Below are positions 17,876 through 26,611 of a DNA stretch of 64,000 nt, piece by piece. Position numbers and translations under genes: made by a program. The stretch's first letter is position 1, and each line of letters opens with the position of its first letter. The notes below the pieces were generated by a model. It made no database searches. It was not told the DNA's origin and saw only the letters and a program-made list of their open reading frames with translations. The stretch is taken from positions 6,911,346 to 6,975,345 of the forward strand of contig NZ_BDFO01000001.1 in assembly GCF_001748245.1 (NCBI RefSeq). Reading direction: 5' to 3'. Source of the stretch: Oligoflexus tunisiensis. GTDB lineage: Bacteria > Bdellovibrionota_B > Oligoflexia > Oligoflexales > Oligoflexaceae.

Positions 17876-18498
17876 AGCCCTGCACCTGATCTCTTAAAGC
17901 GTTTCTTGATCAGTTCCTTGCCGCTCCAAACGATTTCCGTCGTTTCAAGATCGGTGAAATTCAGAGCCGTCTGGTAGGTGACCGTCTTCAGCCCGCCCTG
18001 GCTATGCACGGAATTGGAAATGGCGCCGCTCAGCATGAAGTCAGCACCGATCTGCTTGCCCAGGGTCTTTCTCGTTTTGGCTTCGGTCGTGCCGGAGTTT
18101 TGATACTTGATCTCTTCCAGGATTTGCTTGCGCTTCGCAGCGTTCAAAAACCGAACTTTCCCGGAGTTGATCAGCTCATCCTGCATGAACTCGGTCAAAG
18201 CCTTGGTATCAATATGTTCGTCCGTACGATTCGCGATTTCATCCACGATGACAATGGGCTTTTGGCCATTGTTTTTGGCCACATATTCCGTCAGCCAGGG
18301 TTTGCTGATGACCTGTTGAATCAATGAAGTCGCCGTCTTACGGGCATCGGTTTCACTCCATTTGTCATCGACGATTTCCGCCTCGGCGGGATCATTATAG
18401 GTCCCTTCAAAACTGGGCGAACAGGCCGCCAGCCCCAAACCCAGGGCCAGAATCTGCAGGCCCTTGCTCCACTGTTGGCTCTTAGTCGCTTTTTGCAT
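17872..18498 (-). CDS. lpoB: LpoB-like penicillin-binding protein activator lipoprotein
   Basis: A 208-residue lipoprotein (LGLGLAACSPS, Cys26). The LpoB/FlgT-like domain is seen in KPIVIVDEIANRTDEHIDTKALTEFM, AAKRKQILEEIKYQNSG, KTLGKQIGADFMLSGAIS, and LNFTDLETTEIVWSGKELIKK. In enterobacteria LpoB spans the periplasm and activates PBP1b. The start at 18498 has AGGAGAGG about 7 bases upstream and is preferred over 18531. It is first gene of a two-gene operon with the COG3014-like lipoprotein. Confidence 0.85.
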   Translation of the reverse strand: MQKATKSQQWSKGLQILALGLGLAACSPSFEGTYNDPAEAEIVDDKWSETDARKTATSLIQQVISKPWLTEYVAKNNGQKPIVIVDEIANRTDEHIDTKALTEFMQDELINSGKVRFLNAAKRKQILEEIKYQNSGTTEAKTRKTLGKQIGADFMLSGAISNSVHSQGGLKTVTYQTALNFTDLETTEIVWSGKELIKKRFKRSGAGL

Positions 18499-18634
18499 CG
18501 GCTTCACCTCTCCTGAGCGTCCGCTGATCATTTTTTACCTGGCGGAACATGATAAATTCTATAGGGGACCGTCTTCGACGTTGTCCGTACAACCAGCATA
18601 CGCAAGGCTCCTCAGTCGAGCAAGGGAGGCTTTC

Positions 18635-19126
18635 ATGAGCGTGATGGGACCATGCCTGCTGCTTCTGGCTGGGATTGGCCAGCCCTATCCCGTGTCCAGC
18701 AGCACAGCCCGCGTCATTTATCTCAATGGGGTCGACATCTCGTCGGCCAAAAATCAGAGTCTTGAGCAGGTCAATGTCCGCATTGACGCTCGGGGCAATG
18801 TTTATATCGAAGCCCCTCAGTATGAAGTTCAGCAGGAATCAACCTTCGTCCCTCTGAGCCGGCAAACCCCGCCCCATCCGAATCTCCCTGTTCATCGGTC
18901 ACCCGGCCCCCTGCCGCAGGAGGTCGAGATGCCCGCATCCAAGCAAGAGCTTGCCCTTCCAGCCGAACCAGGCGATACCATGAATCAGCCTGAATACGCG
19001 CCGCCCATGCCGGCTGCCGAATCGGGCCTGATGGAAAAAGAGGGCACAAGGAAACAGCCGGATGGATTCCCAAGCAACGAAGGATCTGGAGCATCGCTAT
19101 CACCAGGTGTGCAGCCAAATCCGTGA
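18635..19126 (+). CDS. Hypothetical secreted protein, Pro-rich
   Basis: The 163-residue protein starts at 18635 (ribosome binding site AAGGGAGG). It has a short hydrophobic N-terminus (VMGPCLLLLAGIGQPYPVSSS) that may be a signal peptide. A small conserved-looking segment follows (VIYLNGVDISSAKNQSLEQV, VRIDARGNVYIEAPQY), then a low-complexity Pro/Glu-rich tail. I do not recognise a family. Its 3' end overlaps the YggS gene by 65 bp in another frame, so the two are probably co-expressed. Confidence 0.65.
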   Translation: MSVMGPCLLLLAGIGQPYPVSSSTARVIYLNGVDISSAKNQSLEQVNVRIDARGNVYIEAPQYEVQQESTFVPLSRQTPPHPNLPVHRSPGPLPQEVEMPASKQELALPAEPGDTMNQPEYAPPMPAAESGLMEKEGTRKQPDGFPSNEGSGASLSPGVQPNP

Positions 19127-19748
19127 ACACGCCGGGACGCGCGCCGCGCCCGAGCTCCTCGTGGTCACCAAAGGCCATGGACCCGAACCGCTGCGCGCAC
19201 TTTTTTCCTGGGGTCAGACGTCGTTCGGCGAAAACTATGCGCAGGAGCTGATCGCCAAAAGTGAAGCCTTGAGCGACCTTCCCATCCGCTGGATTTTCAT
19301 CGGTCATTTGCAATCCAACAAAATCCGTAAAATCGTCAGTGTGGCCAGCGAAATTCAGACCGTGGGTTCGCTGAAACAGGCCGAGCAAATCGCCCGCGCC
19401 GCCCGCGATCTTGGCAAAACCCCCTACCCTGTTTGGATCGAAGTCAATGCCGATCAGGAGGAAGGGAAGCACGGTTGTCCGCTGGACGCAGTGCCGGCAC
19501 TGGCTGCGGCTCTGGCCCAAAATCCCGAACTCCGTTTGCGCGGGCTCATGGCCATCCCGCCCAGTCAATTTCAGGATGCGACCACAGGCGAGGTCCCGCC
19601 GCTTTATCAAAGTCTTCGGCAACTCGCCGACCAGGTGGGGGAAGGACAACTCTCTCTTGGCATGTCAGGGGATCTGGGCCTGGCCATTCGCGCCGGTTCC
19701 AACCTGGTGCGGATCGGAACCGCAATTCTCGGCCCGCGTCAAGTCTGA
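19062..19748 (+). CDS. yggS: YggS-family pyridoxal-phosphate homeostasis protein
   Basis: The 228-residue single-domain PLP protein has the PLP lysine in ELLVVTKGHGPE. Family motifs are TSFGENYAQEL, IRWIFIGHLQSNKIRKI, the EVNADQEEGKHGC segment and the phosphate-binding end SLGMSGDLGLAIRAGSNLVRIG. It carries PLP without known catalysis and buffers vitamin B6 and amino acid pools. The start at 19062 gives the usual N-terminal length but lies 65 bp inside the upstream gene. It is not next to proC, but yggT follows two genes later, a usual companion. Confidence 0.92.
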   Translation: MDSQATKDLEHRYHQVCSQIREHAGTRAAPELLVVTKGHGPEPLRALFSWGQTSFGENYAQELIAKSEALSDLPIRWIFIGHLQSNKIRKIVSVASEIQTVGSLKQAEQIARAARDLGKTPYPVWIEVNADQEEGKHGCPLDAVPALAAALAQNPELRLRGLMAIPPSQFQDATTGEVPPLYQSLRQLADQVGEGQLSLGMSGDLGLAIRAGSNLVRIGTAILGPRQV

Positions 19749-19827
19749 GCATCGCTCTTCTGCTTTCCCTCTGTTATTCTGAAATGTTCAGACAGGCTGA
19801 GCGCACGACTAAAAGAGGACAGAAGAG

Positions 19828-21897
19828 ATGGTGCATGAAAATCCCCTGATCGGGAATAGTGGCCTTCCCCATTTTGATAAGATACGTCCAGAACATGTAA
19901 GACCGGCAGTGGATCACGTACTGCAGCGTTGTGAATCGCTGCTGCAAAAACTCGAGAGCGATCCCCAGCCCGAGTGGAACAAACTCCTGGTGCCACTGGA
20001 AACCATACGACGTGAACTGCATAACACCTGGAGTCCCATCCAGCATCTGATCGGCGTGAAAAATTCACCCGAGCTGCGCGAGGCGTATGAAGCCAGCCTG
20101 CCGCAAATTGTGAGCTTCTCCCTGCGGCTTTCGCAAAGTCGCGCTGTGTATGTTGGTTTGAAAAACATGAAGGAGCAGCCGTCCTTCCCCTCGCTGTCCG
20201 AAGCGCAAAAGCGCATCGTGGAGCATCTCCTTCTGAATGCCAAACTTTCCGGGATCGAACTGGAAGGTGCGGCCCAGGAACGCTTCAACGAAATCAGTCA
20301 AAAGCTTTCGCAGCTGCAGACCACCTATTCCAATAATGTTCTGGATGCGACCAAGGATTTTGAACTGATCGTCAAGGACAAAAAGGATCTGGCCGGAATT
20401 CCCGCCAACTTCCTCGGCATGTGGGCGGAAAATTATCAGACCAGCCGTCCCGGCGAAAAAGCCAGCGCCGAAGCCGGTCCCTGGCGGGTCACACTGGATT
20501 TCCCAAGTTACATCCCCTTTCTGAAATACGGCGACTCGCGACCTTTGCGTGAAAAACTTTATCGCGCCTATATCAGCCGGGCCTCTTCGGGAAAGTTCGA
20601 CAATACGAAGAATATCTACGATATCCTGCGCCTGCGCCGTGAACTCGCGCGCCTGCTGGGTTACAAGACCTATGCCGAAGTCAGCCTTGCCATGAAGATG
20701 GCCGGGGCTGTGAATTCGGTGGATCGCCTGCTGGAGGATCTGGCCAAGGTTTCGACCCATAAGGCCCATGAGGAACTGCAGGAACTGCGCGCCTTTGCCC
20801 AGACGCTCGGTCTCAAGGGCGACCTCCAGAACTGGGATATCTATTATTATCTCGAAAAAATGCGGCAGAAAAAATTCGATTTCACCGATGATGAGCTGCG
20901 CCCCTATTTTCCGCTTCCGCGCGTTCTCAACGGTCTTTTCGAACTCCTGCATACGCTCTTTGGCATCAAGGTCGTCGCCCGCACGGACAATTTCCCGCGC
21001 TGGCATCCGGATGTTTCCTTCTATGATGTCTTTGACGACAGAAATCAAAAGATCGCCGGTTTCTATCTCGATCCCTATTCCCGTCCTGCGGAAAAACGCG
21101 GTGGGGCCTGGATGGATTCCTGCCTGGATCGTGGGCAGCAGGATGGCCAATCGGTTTTGCCGGTCGCTTACCTCGTCTGCAATGGCACGCCTCCGGTGGG
21201 CAACACGCCCTCGCTTCTCAGCTTTGATGAAGTGGAAACCTTGTTCCACGAGTTTGGCCATGGGCTGCAGCACATGCTGACCCGCGTCGACGAGCTGGAA
21301 GTGGCTGGTATTAACGGGATCGAATGGGATGCTGTCGAGCTGCCCAGCCAGTTCATGGAAAACTGGTGCTATCAGAAGTCGGTGATCAAAAACCTCACCA
21401 AGCACATCCAGACCGGGGAATCGCTGCCGGATGATCTCTTCCGCAAGATTTATGAAGCCCGGACGTTCAATGCAGCCAACCTTATGGTGCGCCAGCTGCA
21501 CTTTGCCATGAATGATATGGAACTGCATCATCGCTTTGATCCGGACGGCAAGGTCCCCGTCGAGGAAGTCAGCCGCCGGATCGCCCAGAAGGTTTGTGCC
21601 ATTCAACCCATTCCCGAGGATCGTTCGCTCTGCACGTTCGAACACATCTTTGCGGGCTCCTATGCCGCCGGCTATTACAGCTACAAATGGGCGGAAGTTT
21701 TGAGCGCCGATGCCTTCAGCCGCTTTGAGGAGGAAGGCCTGGACGAGACAACGATCGCCCGGGTGGGCCGTGATTTCCGCGAAACCGTTCTGGCGCTGGG
21801 CGGCAGTCAACACCCCATGGACGTCTTTACAAGGTTCCGCGGCCGTCCGCCCCGACCTGATGCTCTTTTGAAACACAATGGCTTGACAGGCAGCTGA
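19828..21897 (+). CDS. prlC: Oligopeptidase A (M3 family zinc metallopeptidase)
   Basis: The 689-residue cytoplasmic peptidase has the zinc site LFHEFGHGLQHML (His474, Glu475, His478) with the third ligand Glu in the ELPSQFMENW segment. The N-terminus (NPLIGNSGLPHFDKIRPEHV) and the C-terminal FEHIFAGSYAAGYYSYKWAEVL are typical of PrlC/Dcp relatives. It degrades short peptides, including cleaved signal peptides. AAGAGGACAG lies before the ATG. Confidence 0.95.
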   Translation: MVHENPLIGNSGLPHFDKIRPEHVRPAVDHVLQRCESLLQKLESDPQPEWNKLLVPLETIRRELHNTWSPIQHLIGVKNSPELREAYEASLPQIVSFSLRLSQSRAVYVGLKNMKEQPSFPSLSEAQKRIVEHLLLNAKLSGIELEGAAQERFNEISQKLSQLQTTYSNNVLDATKDFELIVKDKKDLAGIPANFLGMWAENYQTSRPGEKASAEAGPWRVTLDFPSYIPFLKYGDSRPLREKLYRAYISRASSGKFDNTKNIYDILRLRRELARLLGYKTYAEVSLAMKMAGAVNSVDRLLEDLAKVSTHKAHEELQELRAFAQTLGLKGDLQNWDIYYYLEKMRQKKFDFTDDELRPYFPLPRVLNGLFELLHTLFGIKVVARTDNFPRWHPDVSFYDVFDDRNQKIAGFYLDPYSRPAEKRGGAWMDSCLDRGQQDGQSVLPVAYLVCNGTPPVGNTPSLLSFDEVETLFHEFGHGLQHMLTRVDELEVAGINGIEWDAVELPSQFMENWCYQKSVIKNLTKHIQTGESLPDDLFRKIYEARTFNAANLMVRQLHFAMNDMELHHRFDPDGKVPVEEVSRRIAQKVCAIQPIPEDRSLCTFEHIFAGSYAAGYYSYKWAEVLSADAFSRFEEEGLDETTIARVGRDFRETVLALGGSQHPMDVFTRFRGRPPRPDALLKHNGLTGS

Positions 21898-21958
21898 CGG
21901 GCTTGCATGTTTCACGAGGCAGGTCTAGCATATTTGTTATGGTAAAGAGGAGGCCCTG

Positions 21959-22249
21959 ATGGGTGCTGCGTTGTTGGATGGATTGGCAGCCGTTATTTCC
22001 ATGTTTGCGCAAATGATTCAGCTGCTGGTCATTGCGTCGGTTATCGTCAGCTGGGTCGGTGATCGGAGCCATCCGATCGTCCAGATGATTTACAATATAA
22101 CCGAGCCGATGTATCGGCCCTTGCGTCGATTCACGTCACGCATTCCTGGGCCTTTCGATTGGGCTCCCATGGTGCTGCTTGCCATCGTGATTCTGGTTCA
22201 AAAAGTTCTCGAGGCGATGCTGCGCGGTTACGCAGCTCGCGGCCTGTAA
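21959..22249 (+). CDS. yggT: YggT family membrane protein
   Basis: The 96-residue protein has two hydrophobic segments (residues ~8-32 and ~65-85) around the signature YNITEPMYRPLRRF and IPGPFDWAPMVLLAIV. Family members are small inner-membrane proteins, linked in other bacteria to osmotic stress or cell division. AGGAGG precedes the ATG. Confidence 0.9.
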   Translation: MGAALLDGLAAVISMFAQMIQLLVIASVIVSWVGDRSHPIVQMIYNITEPMYRPLRRFTSRIPGPFDWAPMVLLAIVILVQKVLEAMLRGYAARGL

Positions 22250-22260
22250 TATCGTGCAGG

Positions 22261-22281
22261 GCCGGTTCATGGACCGGCTTT
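22261..22281 (+). terminator. Hairpin after yggT
   Basis: GCCGGT-TCATGG-ACCGGC is followed by only three T residues. It may be a weak terminator or attenuator before the next operon. Confidence 0.45.
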
Positions 22282-22324
22282 GCCACCTTCCGGGTTCCGG
22301 ATAGTGTTCGTGGAGGCCGTCCCT

Positions 22325-23014
22325 GTGCTGCTTCGATTCCGATCCCTGATTTTACCTGTACTGGCTTCTCTTCTCTTCATCGGCGTCCTTCTGAAAACCA
22401 ATGATCAGCGACTGAAAACCCTGCGGAATGAGTATGATATCTTCGCAGCGCCGCCGCTCTCACAGTTTTCCTCGGGAGTGATCGCCGTCCTGACCCTGGG
22501 GCACAAGGGGATTTACGATGATTTCATCAATATCTGGCTGCTGCAGACGCTGCTCGATCCGCGCAAGGGCGATGATGCCGAAGGCATGATGCGGCAGATC
22601 CGAAGCGTGATCCGGCATCATCCGAAGCTGGAGACGACCTATATGCTCTCCTGCATCGTCATGATGCAGGATTTCAAAAGGCCGGAACACTGCCAGGAAA
22701 TTATTCTGGCTGGTCTGAAGGCTTTTCCCATGAGCTGGCGCCTGCCCATGACCCAGGGTTATGTGGAATACTTTGAAATGAAGCAGCCGGCCCAGGCCGC
22801 CAGCTTTTTTATGATGGCCGCCTCGCGCCCTCATTCCCCGGAGTATGTGCAGAATACCGTCAAGAAACTCCTTCGCGAAAAGGATCTGACGCCCGAGGAT
22901 CTTAAGCGCAGTCTTGAGATCATTGCGGAAACGGAAAGCAGCGATACTTTTCTGAAACTCTTGCAAAGCTTTGGCAAAGCCCCGGCACTGCCGGAAGCTC
23001 CCGCTTCCCCTTGA
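22325..23014 (+). CDS. Hypothetical membrane-anchored helical protein
   Basis: This 229-residue protein begins with a GTG preceded by GGAGG at 9 bases. It has an N-terminal membrane anchor (FRSLILPVLASLLFIGVLL). The rest is helical and TPR-like (AEGMMRQIRSVIRHHPKLET, ILAGLKAFPMSWRLPM, YVEYFEMKQPAQAASFFMMA). It sits 15 bp before an ABC ATPase gene and probably belongs to that operon, perhaps as an accessory protein. I recognise no named family. An alternative TTG start at 22280 lacks a ribosome binding site. Confidence 0.65.
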   Translation: MLLRFRSLILPVLASLLFIGVLLKTNDQRLKTLRNEYDIFAAPPLSQFSSGVIAVLTLGHKGIYDDFINIWLLQTLLDPRKGDDAEGMMRQIRSVIRHHPKLETTYMLSCIVMMQDFKRPEHCQEIILAGLKAFPMSWRLPMTQGYVEYFEMKQPAQAASFFMMAASRPHSPEYVQNTVKKLLREKDLTPEDLKRSLEIIAETESSDTFLKLLQSFGKAPALPEAPASP

Positions 23015-23029
23015 AAGGAGCCCAGGTCG

Positions 23030-23995
23030 ATGAGCAGCCCTTACATTCTTGAAGTCAGAAATCTGCGCAAAGTGTTTGACCAGGACCTCTTCAAAAAAAA
23101 GCAGGTCGTCCTTGATGATCTGAGCTTCGGTTTTCCGGAGCGCACCTGCACCGCACTGATGGGACATAACGGAGCGGGCAAGACCACCACCATTCGCACC
23201 ATCTTCGGCCTGATCAAGCCGGACAAGGGCGAGGTCCTGTTCCGCGGCAGGCCACTGACGCTGGAAGACAAACGCCTGATCGGGTACATGCCGGAAACCA
23301 ATAAATTGCCCGGGAACCTGACCTGCGAGGAAATTCTTTCGCACCAGCTGCGGGTTTTCAATCCCAAGGATTTGAAGCCCAAACATTACAAGGAAGCGAT
23401 CGAAAAGCAACTGCGTGAAGTCGGGCTCTGGGAACACCGTCGCAAAAAGGTCGGCAAGCTCTCCAAAGGCATGGGACGCCGCCTCTCGTGGGCGCAGGCC
23501 ACCATTCATCGTCCCGAACTCGTGATCCTCGATGAACCGATGTCCGGTCTGGATCCGGTCGGCTACAAACTCATGGTTCATCTGATCAATCAGCTGCGCG
23601 AACGTCAGGCCAGTATTGTCCTTTGCACCCATGATATCTGGTCGATCAAGGAAACCTGCGAGCAGGTGTACATCATGAACAAGGGCAAACTCGTCTATTC
23701 GAGTCTCAGCGCCACGAGTGGTTCCCCGGCGCAGAATCTGCAGCATTTCCTTGCGGTCTCCGGCTGCTCTCTTGAGACCCTGCGCAGCATGCAGGAGGCC
23801 AGCCGCCTGCCCATGTGGGGGGATCTCAGGACTCAGGCCTACCGCACCGAGCTTTGGTTCAAGGATTATGCCGATGCTGTCAAATGGCTTCAGGCCTGTC
23901 TCGTGAAAGGTCTTCTGGTCGTCGATTTCCGCAAGTCCTCAGGTCTGGATGAGGATCACCTGCTCAGTTTCTTTAGCGAGGATAAAAGCGCATGA
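23030..23995 (+). CDS. ABC transporter ATP-binding protein
   Basis: The 321-residue ATPase has Walker A GHNGAGKTTT, signature LSKGMGRRLSWAQAT and Walker B LVILDEPMSGLDP. It is of the ABC-2/NatA/CcmA-like class with an extended C-terminal domain (residues ~235-321) of unknown role. It overlaps the permease gene by 4 bp. The substrate cannot be predicted. Confidence 0.93.
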   Translation: MSSPYILEVRNLRKVFDQDLFKKKQVVLDDLSFGFPERTCTALMGHNGAGKTTTIRTIFGLIKPDKGEVLFRGRPLTLEDKRLIGYMPETNKLPGNLTCEEILSHQLRVFNPKDLKPKHYKEAIEKQLREVGLWEHRRKKVGKLSKGMGRRLSWAQATIHRPELVILDEPMSGLDPVGYKLMVHLINQLRERQASIVLCTHDIWSIKETCEQVYIMNKGKLVYSSLSATSGSPAQNLQHFLAVSGCSLETLRSMQEASRLPMWGDLRTQAYRTELWFKDYADAVKWLQACLVKGLLVVDFRKSSGLDEDHLLSFFSEDKSA

Positions 23996-24762
23996 GATCC
24001 CTCCTGGCTGTTTCCATGGAAACGTTTCTGCGTTTGCGGCGTGATAGAATTTTTCTGCCGGCAGCCCTGGTTGGCTGCGGACTCCTGATCATGTCCGGCC
24101 TTGCGAGCTACTGGGGGGTCGAGGAATTCATCAAAATTCTTTATGACCTCGGCTCCTTCGCCTGGCTGATGACCGGCACCACGGTGGCCATTTTCTGGGG
24201 AAACAAAATCATCGCTGACTCCAGACAGGAAGGCAGCCTTGAGGTGCAGCTGGCGTCCCCGATTTCCCGCAACACCTGGCTCATCGGAAAATTTTTGGGT
24301 TTGACCGGAGCGCTGTTGCTCCTCAGCCTGATCTTCCTCGCCGGCTGGCAGAGCATCTACCTGGGTTATGGCATGGGCTGGATGCCGCTGCGGGATGTGA
24401 TCCTCTTTAGTCTTTTGAGCATGAGCTGGCTGGTGATGGCGGCCGTCTCCATTTTCTTTGCCAGCATGGCCTCCGCGGCCGTGGCCCTGTTTTGCTCCAT
24501 CTGGATGTTTGTCGCGGGTTTGATCACAGCTCCCATCATGCAAACGCTGTCACCCGACACGCCGGCTTCCACACGCCAGGCGGTCGAGACGCTTGCCGGC
24601 CTTTGGAATCTCCATCTCTTTGATGCCTCCCAATATACAGTCGGCAAGGAATTTCTTTCGCAAATGGAACTCCTCTCCCGTTTGGGTTATGGCCTCCTGC
24701 TCATCGGTGTGTTCATGTCCCTCGCCTGCTTCTTCTTCAATCGGCGCGACATCGTCGGATAA
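23992..24762 (+). CDS. ABC-2 type transporter permease
   Basis: The 256-residue integral membrane protein has about six hydrophobic segments. A cytoplasmic stretch, IADSRQEGSLEVQLASPISR, matches ABC-2 permeases (NatB/NosY/GldF type). It starts within the stop of the ATPase gene (ATGA), so the two form one transporter. Confidence 0.85.
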   Translation: MRSLLAVSMETFLRLRRDRIFLPAALVGCGLLIMSGLASYWGVEEFIKILYDLGSFAWLMTGTTVAIFWGNKIIADSRQEGSLEVQLASPISRNTWLIGKFLGLTGALLLLSLIFLAGWQSIYLGYGMGWMPLRDVILFSLLSMSWLVMAAVSIFFASMASAAVALFCSIWMFVAGLITAPIMQTLSPDTPASTRQAVETLAGLWNLHLFDASQYTVGKEFLSQMELLSRLGYGLLLIGVFMSLACFFFNRRDIVG

Positions 24763-24830
24763 ATTGGAACCGGCTCCATTTTTGAGATATAATCCAGGAA
24801 AATAAAGTCCATCTCATCATGGAGTCGCTT

Positions 24831-25166
24831 ATGGCTCGGGCTGTCAATCAAACCGTCGCCTGGATCGTTGCCCTGTTCCTGAGTTTGATCGTATTCGGCA
24901 TCGGTCTCGGGATCGTCTTGAGCATGAAACCCAAACATGCGGATGATCGCGACAGCAGCGCCGGAGATCATGAAATGACGCCAACTCATAACGCTTATGA
25001 GAACGATCATTACGCTCCGGATCACCCTGCTGACAGCGAGGTGGAACACGCCAAGCCAAAAATTGAGCACGAAGATCCCCATGCCAAAGATGGGCACGAT
25101 GAGGAAATGGAAATTACGCCCGAGAGTGTCAAAGCAAAGGCCGACGGGCACAGCCCCGAGCACTAA
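24831..25166 (+). CDS. Small single-pass membrane protein with His/Asp/Glu-rich tail
   Basis: The 111-residue protein has one membrane helix (WIVALFLSLIVFGIGLGIVL) and then a very polar tail with many His, Asp and Glu residues. The ATG at 24831 has GGAG 7 bases upstream. No family is recognised. The tail could bind metal, but no defined motif is seen. Confidence 0.6.
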   Translation: MARAVNQTVAWIVALFLSLIVFGIGLGIVLSMKPKHADDRDSSAGDHEMTPTHNAYENDHYAPDHPADSEVEHAKPKIEHEDPHAKDGHDEEMEITPESVKAKADGHSPEH

Positions 25167-25240
25167 CTCTGTACCTCGCCCGGGCTTTCCACTATGATGG
25201 CGAGGATAATCCCCAGAACATCGGGAAGGCCGGGTCACCT

Positions 25241-25462
25241 ATGCCAGACAATAAGCCGAAGTCCAAAGATAATCTGATCGATCTCGCGGCTGAACGCCAG
25301 CGCATGCAGGGTCGCAGCGCGACGCTTCGAGGCAGGAAACTCACCAAAACCCAAAAAGGTCCCGAAAAGAAATCCAATAAATCGGTGCGCTGGTATCATT
25401 ATTTGCAGTTGATTTTGTTTCTGGCGTTGATCGCCTGGCTGATGCGGAGCTGTCGCTTCTAG
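25241..25462 (+). CDS. Small tail-anchored protein, hypothetical
   Basis: The 73-residue protein has a basic N-terminal part (RQRMQGRSATLRGRKLTKTQ) and a C-terminal membrane helix (YLQLILFLALIAWLMRS). No clear ribosome binding site is visible. The hydrophobic/basic design and isolation between convergent genes support a real but unknown gene. Confidence 0.5.
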   Translation: MPDNKPKSKDNLIDLAAERQRMQGRSATLRGRKLTKTQKGPEKKSNKSVRWYHYLQLILFLALIAWLMRSCRF

Positions 25463-25740
25463 GTCCTGCCTTGCTGCAGAAATTCGTCCCATTCCACAGG
25501 TGTCAGACTGCGCTTTTTCTCATTGCAGGCTTTACAGGCCGGCACCAGATTGCCCGCTGTGCTGCGCCCGCCGCGACTAATTGGCACCACATGATCCATG
25601 GTGACCTGCTCACGACTGATGGGCTTAAGGCAATAATAACACTGAGTTTTCTGTATAATATTCTGCCACCAACGGGACTTTTTCAGGTCCTTGGCTTTGA
25701 GCCTTTCGCGTTGAATAAATTCATCATCGATTTCAAACAA
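25459..25740 (-). CDS. HNH endonuclease family protein
   Basis: A 93-residue protein with a full HNH motif: CYYCLKPISREQVTMDHVVP, then GGRSTAGNLVPACKACNEKK (two CxxC zinc pairs). A TTG start at 25740 is preferred because GGAGG lies 7 bases before it; an upstream TTG at 25779 has no such site. Such lone HNH proteins are common in bacteria; the substrate DNA is unknown. Confidence 0.85.
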   Translation of the reverse strand: MFEIDDEFIQRERLKAKDLKKSRWWQNIIQKTQCYYCLKPISREQVTMDHVVPISRGGRSTAGNLVPACKACNEKKRSLTPVEWDEFLQQGRT

Positions 25741-25800
25741 AGGGAATCCTCCTGCGGTTCCCTTCGTAACAGATTCCAAAAGCCGGGGCCAACCGATTTT

Positions 25801-26454
25801 TCAGCCAAGTCCCTGCATCCTATGCGGCAAACGCCGCGGCCGATGTTGCCTGCGTTGACCAGGATTCAAAGGCACCGTAAGAGGCACGCGGATGACATGA
25901 AAACCAGCCTGCCTGAGCCGCCAGCAAAACACATGATCCTCACCGTAGGTCAAATCCCGGGTAAAACCGCCGACACTTTGCCAAAGCTGGCGATGGAAGG
26001 CAAAGCCGTGATCACCAAAGGGCATGGACCAAAGCGAGGAACGACTCCGCGCCATGGAGCGGCGGCCAGGACGTGTCCCATGCGGCAACGATTCAAATGA
26101 ATGCAGCGCGTCCGGGTTGAGCAGCAAGGATTCCATAAGTTTGGCTACCGACAGGGGCGAAAGCTCGGCATCCGCCTGAAGAACCCAAATCCAATCGGTC
26201 GGAGCCGTCATGATCGCTCGATTGATCTGGTCCGCATGGTCGGCCGCACCGGTGACCACGGAGAGCGAACGATGATAAATCATGGCTGCTTCCAGATCAT
26301 CCTTCTCAAGTTCACATCCTGTATCGCTTACGGACAGGATCCACGAATGTTCAGGGGCCAACACGGCCAGCTGAGTGAGGAGTGCTTTCCAACTCTTATC
26401 ACCCGGCGCAACAGGAACCACGATACTCAATTTCAGCGCATCTGTGTGTTTCAT
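25801..26454 (-). CDS. Glycosyltransferase family 2-like protein
   Basis: The 217-residue protein has the GT-A beginning LKLSIVVPVAPGDKSW, the DXD-like WIWVLQADAELS, and the later motif GGFTRDLTYGEDHVFCWRLRQAGF, as in small GT2 enzymes. The C-terminal tail is Arg-rich. It likely transfers a sugar to an envelope molecule, but no glycan cluster surrounds it. Confidence 0.78.
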   Translation of the reverse strand: MKHTDALKLSIVVPVAPGDKSWKALLTQLAVLAPEHSWILSVSDTGCELEKDDLEAAMIYHRSLSVVTGAADHADQINRAIMTAPTDWIWVLQADAELSPLSVAKLMESLLLNPDALHSFESLPHGTRPGRRSMARSRSSLWSMPFGDHGFAFHRQLWQSVGGFTRDLTYGEDHVFCWRLRQAGFHVIRVPLTVPLNPGQRRQHRPRRLPHRMQGLG

Positions 26455-26611
26455 TCATTGAATTCCACGATTTGAAACTATGTTGACAGCTAATTTCTCT
26501 CACCACCTTGCCTCGGAAACGCAGGCGGGGCAACGTAACAAACTAATGCAAAAGCGGGAAAATCGCTGTATGCTCCCCTGCACATTGTTGACTCACTTTC
26601 CCGAGGTCTCC

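Noticed and set aside
20065..21915. A 616-codon open frame on the minus strand
   Set aside because: It is antisense to the well-supported oligopeptidase A and shows no family features.
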